Below are positions 60,093-64,000 of a stretch of 64,000 nucleotides of DNA, piece after piece (position 1 is the stretch's first letter; every line of letters starts with the position of its first letter). The translations under genes and the position numbers were made by a program. The stretch comes from Rhodomicrobium vannielii ATCC 17100. GTDB taxonomy: Bacteria; Pseudomonadota; Alphaproteobacteria; Rhizobiales; Rhodomicrobiaceae. The notes beneath the pieces were generated by a model that ran no database searches, had not been told where the DNA came from, and saw only the letters and a program-made list of their open reading frames with translations. The stretch lies in NCBI RefSeq assembly GCF_000166055.1, contig NC_014664.1, positions 1,575,927-1,639,926 of the forward strand. Reading direction: 5' to 3'.

Positions 60093-60759
60093 TCCCCGTG
60101 CGGGAGCGTGGATCGAAACCCTCTCTCATATACTTGATAGCCAGTTGAACGCGGGTCGCTCCCCGTGCGGGAGCGTGGATCGAAACGTGTACACCCTCGC
60201 CATCTTCGGATCATCCCAGCCGTCGCTCCCCGTGCGGGAGCGTGGATCGAAACACTAGACCAGAATAAAAGAAAGCCTCTGTTGCAATGTCGCTCCCCGT
60301 GCGGGAGCGTGGATCGAAACATCTATACGTCGACGGACGGGGGCGCGACGTGGGGTCGCTCCCCGTGCGGGAGCGTGGATCGAAACCTCGGCAAGCTCAT
60401 CTCGGCCGATACGGTCGAGGTCGCTCCCCGTGCGGGAGCGTGGATCGAAACCCCTTAATAGATCGGATGCAGCAACTTTTTTTAGTCGCTCCCCGTGGGG
60501 GAGCGTGGATCGAAACCCTTTCGTTGCACCCATTATCTCTAATAATTCGGCGTCGCTCCCCGTGCGGGAGCGTGGATCGAAACTGGTAGGATGGAGCCTC
60601 CGGCCAGAGGCGCAGCGCGTCGCTCCCCGTGCGGGAGCGTGGATCGAAACGAGAAAGAGATTTGGCGCTTCATGTGACTTGCTCCCCGTCGCTCCCCGTG
60701 CGGGAGCGTGGATCGAAACGCCGCACTCACGCTTGGCGGGTTGCCTATCGGGCAGTCGC
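60088..60759 (+). CRISPR. Type I-C-like CRISPR fragment: 10 repeats, 10 spacers
   Basis: Ten 32-nt repeats begin at 60088, 60155, 60222, 60289, 60355, 60420, 60485, 60552, 60619 and 60688. They start GTCGCTCCCC and end GTGGATCGAAAC. Repeat 1 has A at position 4 and repeat 7 has one C-to-G change. Spacers are 33-37 nt. A tenth spacer of 35 nt (60720-60754) is followed by GTCGC (60755-60759), the first bases of an eleventh repeat, where the sequence changes to a transposase. The GTGGATYGAAAC end is typical of type I-C. No leader and no cas genes are present. Confidence 0.95.
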
Positions 60760-61351
60760 CCGCCGCTTCTGTCTTGGCAACGGTCGTGATCGTGCGGCCT
60801 TGACGCTCGCGAGCAACAACCACGACTTGGCGCTTGCCGGTCTGGTTCTCAGCAAGGCGACGGTCCTTCCGATCTTCCTTGCGGTTCTCTGGGCGAACGT
60901 GACCGCCAAAATAGGCTCCATCAAGCTCAACATCGCCCTGCAAAGCGCCTTCATCGCGAGCCGCCTTTATTGATTCACGCAGCTTGTGGAGGAGAACGAA
61001 GCAGGTCTTGTAGTCGCAACCAAGATCGCGGGAAAGCTGAAGCGCGGAATAGCCCTTCGCGCCATTGGTGAAAATCGCGATGGCTCCGAGAATGTCACGA
61101 ATGCGAAGCTTGCGGCTGTGGAAGATCGTACCGGAGGTGAGGCTGAATTGCTTGGAGCACGCCTTGCACTTCCAAACCGGACGGCTCTTGAGGTCGTAAT
61201 GGTTTGTTCCGCCGCACTCCGGGCAAACAGGGTTGCCATCCCCCCAGCGGATCGCGCGGAAGGCTTCTTCTGCTTGCGCGTCCGACATGCGAAGAACCTT
61301 CGCAAGTGAGAGTGTGCGAGCCGCCGGGGAGAGAAGGAAGTGTTGAGCCAT
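60760..61351 (-). pseudogene. IS1595-family transposase, C-terminus lost
   Basis: From ATG 61351 (MAQHFLLSPAARTLSLAKVL), residues 1-~195 show the IS1595 zinc ribbon (NPVCPECGGTNHYDL, WKCKACSKQF), LTSGTIFHSRKL and the first catalytic block GDVELDGAYFGGH. It breaks off after VARERQGRTITTVAKTEA at the CRISPR array and continues only as read-through of repeats. A palindrome AATCACCA-TATT-TGGTGATT (61355-61374) lies just upstream. Confidence 0.85.
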
Positions 61352-61385
61352 ATTAATCACCATATTTGGTGATTTGAATATGCAC

Positions 61386-62276
61386 CTAGATGTTCAGTCC
61401 CGGCATTTGATGGATTGGATCGATCTTGAATCTTTCCGGCTCATTCGTCCAGCATTTACAGATGAACTCATAAGGCGTGAGGCCTTTGAGGGTCTTTAGT
61501 CGGCGAGCAAAGTTATAGGCGTTGATGAAGTCCGATAGGTGGGTTTCGAGCTGCTCGTGACGGTCGTAGTGATAGCGTTTGACCGTCGCCTCCTTGATCG
61601 TCCGGTTCATTCGCTCGACCTGGCCGTTTGTCCAGGGATGCTTGACCTTGGTGAGGCGGTGCTCAATGCCGTTCTCGCTGCATCGCATGTCGAACATGTG
61701 CGTCATGTATCTGGCCGTTGGTCCATCGGCATAACGCGGCGGAAACGTGAACTGGATGCCGTTGTCGGTGAGCACCGTGTGAATCTTGTAGGGAACTGCC
61801 TCTATCAGGGCGACGAGGAAGGCTGAAGCGGACGTCCTGCCGGTCTTTTTGACGAGTTGCACGAAGGCGAATTTGCTCGTGCGGTCAATGGCGACGTAGA
61901 GATAGAGCTTGCCTTCGGCCGTCTGCACTTCGGCTATGTCGACATGAAAATAGCCGATCGGATAGGACTTGAACTTCTTCCTGGCGGGCTTGTCGCCTTC
62001 GACGTCCGGCAGCCGAGAAATACCGTGGCGTTGAAGACAGCGATGCAGCGACGAGCGAGTCAGATGCGGTATCGTCGCCTGTAGCGCATAGAGGCAATCG
62101 TCGAGCGGCAAGAGCGTATGCTTGCGGAAGGCGACGATTATCGCCTCTTCCTCGACCGACAGAACCGTGGATTTCGGCTCTTTCGGTCCAGTCGGCACAT
62201 CGGCGACGGATGAGCGCTTCTTCCATTTCGAGACCGTCTTCGGGTTGATGCCGTAGCGCTTGGCCAGGGCCCTCAA
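61386..62276 (-). CDS. IS481-family transposase
   Basis: 296 residues from the TTG at 62276. HTH: MRALAKRYGINPKTVSKWKK. The rve core is complete: YFHVDIAEVQTAEGKLYLYV, VLTDNGIQFTF, HPWTNGQVERMNRTIKEATV. The family's usual N-terminus (GQILHGSATTTEAVRRAIQH) is encoded upstream to ~62354 but begins with ATA, so the original start codon appears mutated. I could not place the terminal repeats. Confidence 0.85.
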   Translation of the reverse strand: MRALAKRYGINPKTVSKWKKRSSVADVPTGPKEPKSTVLSVEEEAIIVAFRKHTLLPLDDCLYALQATIPHLTRSSLHRCLQRHGISRLPDVEGDKPARKKFKSYPIGYFHVDIAEVQTAEGKLYLYVAIDRTSKFAFVQLVKKTGRTSASAFLVALIEAVPYKIHTVLTDNGIQFTFPPRYADGPTARYMTHMFDMRCSENGIEHRLTKVKHPWTNGQVERMNRTIKEATVKRYHYDRHEQLETHLSDFINAYNFARRLKTLKGLTPYEFICKCWTNEPERFKIDPIHQMPGLNI

Positions 62277-62425
62277 GCTCTCTTGACTATGCTGTATCGC
62301 TCGACGGACCGCCTCAGTCGTTGTGGCGCTCCCATGAAGAATTTGTCCTATAGCGCATCCTTCCAGCCGAGGGAGAATAATGCACCATCAAAATCTGGGA
62401 TTAAACATCTTAGGCGGAGCAGGTC

Positions 62426-63067
62426 ATGGCAAATTTGCGATGCACAGCAAGGTGCGCCCTAGGTCACTGCAGCGCCATTATGCTGATTGTTGGAGCCTTG
62501 GTCTGCTTCAGGGTGGCGACAGCCTTCGCTCAATATCCCGAAACAATAGATGCCGAGACTATTGTGAAGGCTCTGCAGCCCAAGAACGCTCCCCCCACCA
62601 GACCGCTCGTGCGCAGCTATACCCCGCTCAACCGTGGCATTGCGATCGAAGGACCTGAAATCGGAGAAGAGCAGGCGCCCAACATCGATCTCGTCGTGAA
62701 TTTCGAATACGATCAGTCCGCGCTTACTATGAGCGACGCGCAGATCACCGTTGATACCTTGGGCCGCGCCTTGAACGATCCGCGCTTGGCCAGGAGCCGC
62801 TTTATGATTATCGGCCACACGGATGCGCGGGGCGGCGACGGATACAATCTGGGGCTCTCACAACGTCGCGCGAACGCAGTAGCAGCTAGGCTGAGGGATT
62901 TCCACGCCGTCGCCGCCAACAGGCTTGTCGCGGAAGGTCGCGGTATGCGTGAGCTTAAGGACCCCGTGAGGCCGCTGGGCGGCATCAACCGTCGCGTCCA
63001 GATTAAAACGATCACTTGGGATTCGAGCGCATCGGCGGATAGGCTGAGACCGCTGCCTAAACCCTAG
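62426..63067 (+). CDS. OmpA-family (peptidoglycan-associated) protein
   Basis: 213 residues. Signal peptide (IMLIVGALVCFRVATAFAQ), a ~65-residue linker, then the OmpA C-terminal domain: VVNFEYDQSALTMSDAQITV, FMIIGHTDARGGDGYNLGLS, RRANAVAARLRDF and a terminal NRRVQI. It binds peptidoglycan in the periplasm. It is not obviously connected with the mobile genes and may be local chromosomal or cargo DNA. Confidence 0.88.
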   Translation: MANLRCTARCALGHCSAIMLIVGALVCFRVATAFAQYPETIDAETIVKALQPKNAPPTRPLVRSYTPLNRGIAIEGPEIGEEQAPNIDLVVNFEYDQSALTMSDAQITVDTLGRALNDPRLARSRFMIIGHTDARGGDGYNLGLSQRRANAVAARLRDFHAVAANRLVAEGRGMRELKDPVRPLGGINRRVQIKTITWDSSASADRLRPLPKP

Positions 63068-63174
63068 CCGCCGGACGTCGATCACCGAGCCGTGCAGCAT
63101 CAGCCGCCTTTGTCCCCACAGTTTGATCCTCCGACGCAACGCCGTACCCCGAGCTCAACCGCAAGAAGCTCTAT

Positions 63175-63690
63175 CTACAAGGAGGAGCGCCTGACCACGA
63201 GAAAGCGCGGAGGTCGCAAGCGGGCTCCGGGAACGCGGGCGCCGCTGGCGGTTCCGCAAGGGATCAACCAGCGCTGGTCACTGACTTCGTGTCGGACGCG
63301 CTGATCGACAGCCGGCGCTTTCGCATTCTGGCAGTGATCGATACCTTCAACCGGGATGCCTCGCGCTCGTCACCGATGTCTCGTTCTCCGGCGTCGGCGT
63401 CGCACGTGAACTCGACCGCATTGCGTAGCTTCGCAGCTATCCCTACCTCGTCGTCAGCGACAACGGCACAGAGCTGACCTCGAACGCGATCCTGAAATGG
63501 CAGGAGGCGCGCCGGGTCGACTGGCATTACATCGCGCCCGGCAAGCCGATGCAGAATGGGTTTGCAGAGAGCTTCATCGGGCGTCTTCGCGACGAATGCC
63601 TGAACGAACACCTGTTCGGAAGCCTGAAGCAGGCGCGCCGGATCATCGAAGCCTAGCGCCTCGACTACAACTCGAGACGCCCCCATACTA
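63175..63690 (+). pseudogene. IS3-family transposase OrfB remnant
   Basis: Recognisable pieces in shifting frames: RAPLAVPQGINQRWSL, then [60 protein letters not shown] and [20 protein letters not shown]. At least two frameshifts and a stop (GAAGCCTAG) break it. It is typical IS407/IS51-group rve debris. 63068-63174 has no gene. Confidence 0.85.
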
Positions 63691-63751
63691 TTTGATCTAT
63701 CATATTGTAGAGGCTTGACCTTCTGTCGAACCGCGCTCTAATGAGGCTACG

Positions 63752-63804
63752 GTCCTCGTAGCTTAGCAGGGTAGAGCACCAGATTAATCCTGTTGGGGAC
63801 GCCA
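63752..63804 (+). tRNA. tRNA-Arg(CCU) remnant with internal deletion
   Basis: The 5' half is present (GTCCTCGTAGCTTAGCAGGG, TAGAGCACCAGATT) and joins directly to the end (AATCCTGTTGGGGACGCCA). About 24 nt from the anticodon loop to the T loop are missing compared with the intact 3' half at 30788-30836. It cannot fold as a functional tRNA. The 42 bp after it (63805-63846) match the flank of the 30.8-kb copy, making this the second attachment-site relic. Confidence 0.8.
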
Positions 63805-63846
63805 TTAAAATCAACAATTTACAGCCTTAACAGCCTCCTCAAAATC

Positions 63847-64000
63847 GTAAGCCTCCGCTGAGGGCCGCCTTGCGGGGCGTGTAAGAGACAGGTCTTGTCT
63901 GTGACGCTTGTCGCGACAGGAGCTATGCCCGTGCCTATGTCTGGAGATACTTTTGCCCGCCGGTATTCCGTAGTTGCTGATACCCGGCGCCGCTGGAGCG
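63847..64000 (+). mobile_element. IS66-family insertion sequence, type B, copy 3 (left end only)
   Basis: Begins GTAAGCCTCCGCTGAGGGCC exactly as at 11918 and matches that copy to the window edge. The expected tnpA start is at 63925. The eight bases before it, TCAAAATC, should be duplicated beyond the window. Inserted in the attachment-site flank. Confidence 0.95.
63925..64000 (+). CDS. tnpA: IS66 TnpA, 5' end only
   Basis: First ~25 codons (MPVPMSGDTFARRYSVVADT) of the same TnpA as at 11996, truncated by the window edge. Confidence 0.9.
   Translation, partial: MPVPMSGDTFARRYSVVADTRRRWS

Noticed and set aside
60539-60759. Extension of the IS1595 transposase to 60539
   Set aside because: The added residues are CRISPR repeat read-through, so the transposase is treated as truncated at about 60760.
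60165-60789. Several open frames running through the CRISPR repeats on both strands
   Set aside because: They arise from the stop-free repeat unit; the peptides are repeat translations (RSLPVRERGSK, FRSTLPHGE), not genes.

Overview
The window reads as a stretch of accessory DNA from an alphaproteobacterium, probably a Hyphomicrobiales relative. This rests on the overall high GC, rhizobial-style plasmid genes, a GcrA-like zinc-finger protein, a type I-C style CRISPR repeat and abundant IS66 elements. No housekeeping chromosomal operon is visible. It looks like two mobile segments side by side. Each is linked to a tRNA-Arg(CCU) sequence, found as a 3' half at 30788-30836 and as a deleted remnant at 63752-63804, and both are sprinkled with insertion sequences.

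Left segment (1-30.8 kb), a plasmid-like integrative element. It opens with an incomplete STAND ATPase of the antiphage type. A tyrosine recombinase follows, cut in two by an IS66-family element (4096-6645, 8-bp target duplication) and overlapping a ParD/RelE-type toxin-antitoxin pair. Then come a DUF3644 protein, a SIR2-domain protein, a rhuM remnant and a second IS66 type (11918-14485). The plasmid backbone runs from 14.5 to 25.7 kb: ArdC antirestriction protein, an EVE-HNH nuclease, a secreted S1/P1 nuclease, a ParDE pair, five 4-bp-overlapping genes ending in a DNA methyltransferase, a ParA/ribbon-helix-helix pair, RepA, and a six-iteron origin (23291-23474). It closes with an RloA/RloB-type ATPase pair, a Fic protein and a tyrosine integrase next to the tRNA 3' end. 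Two tiny membrane-protein genes (20.5 and 29.2 kb) share the same unusual 80-nt upstream leader.

Right segment (30.8-63.8 kb), phage-derived. A leftward early operon (YqaJ exonuclease, RecT annealase, HNH, HTH proteins) and a rightward operon (GcrA-like, SF2 helicase, VRR-NUC, primase-helicase) diverge around a repressor. A 17-bp near-palindrome recurs at five places in this segment and is a candidate operator of that repressor. The primase-helicase is broken by a nearly identical copy of the second IS66 (41163-43730). Beyond it lie a restriction-modification system built on a MutL-like GHKL ATPase fused to a PD-(D/E)xK nuclease (with C5 methyltransferase, Vsr and HNH genes), an adenine methyltransferase, an orphan HigA, an unusual HicA plus 673-residue ParB/Srx-like module, and a Gabija system bracketed by remnants of one gene family. 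A compact leftward operon ends in a BRO-HTH protein whose HTH matches the repressor. Last are a CRISPR fragment without leader or cas genes, transposase debris and an OmpA-family gene.

Together the genes describe a mobile element carrying its own replication, partition and integration genes and a dense cargo of defence and counter-defence functions: STAND, SIR2, RloAB/AbiL-like, MutL-type R-M, Gabija, several toxin-antitoxin units, ArdC and solitary methyltransferases. The insertions have inactivated one recombinase and the phage-type primase, so the right segment is probably no longer an autonomous phage. The best candidates for something undescribed are the HicA/ParB-like module, the paired membrane peptides with a shared leader, and the five-site operator network.
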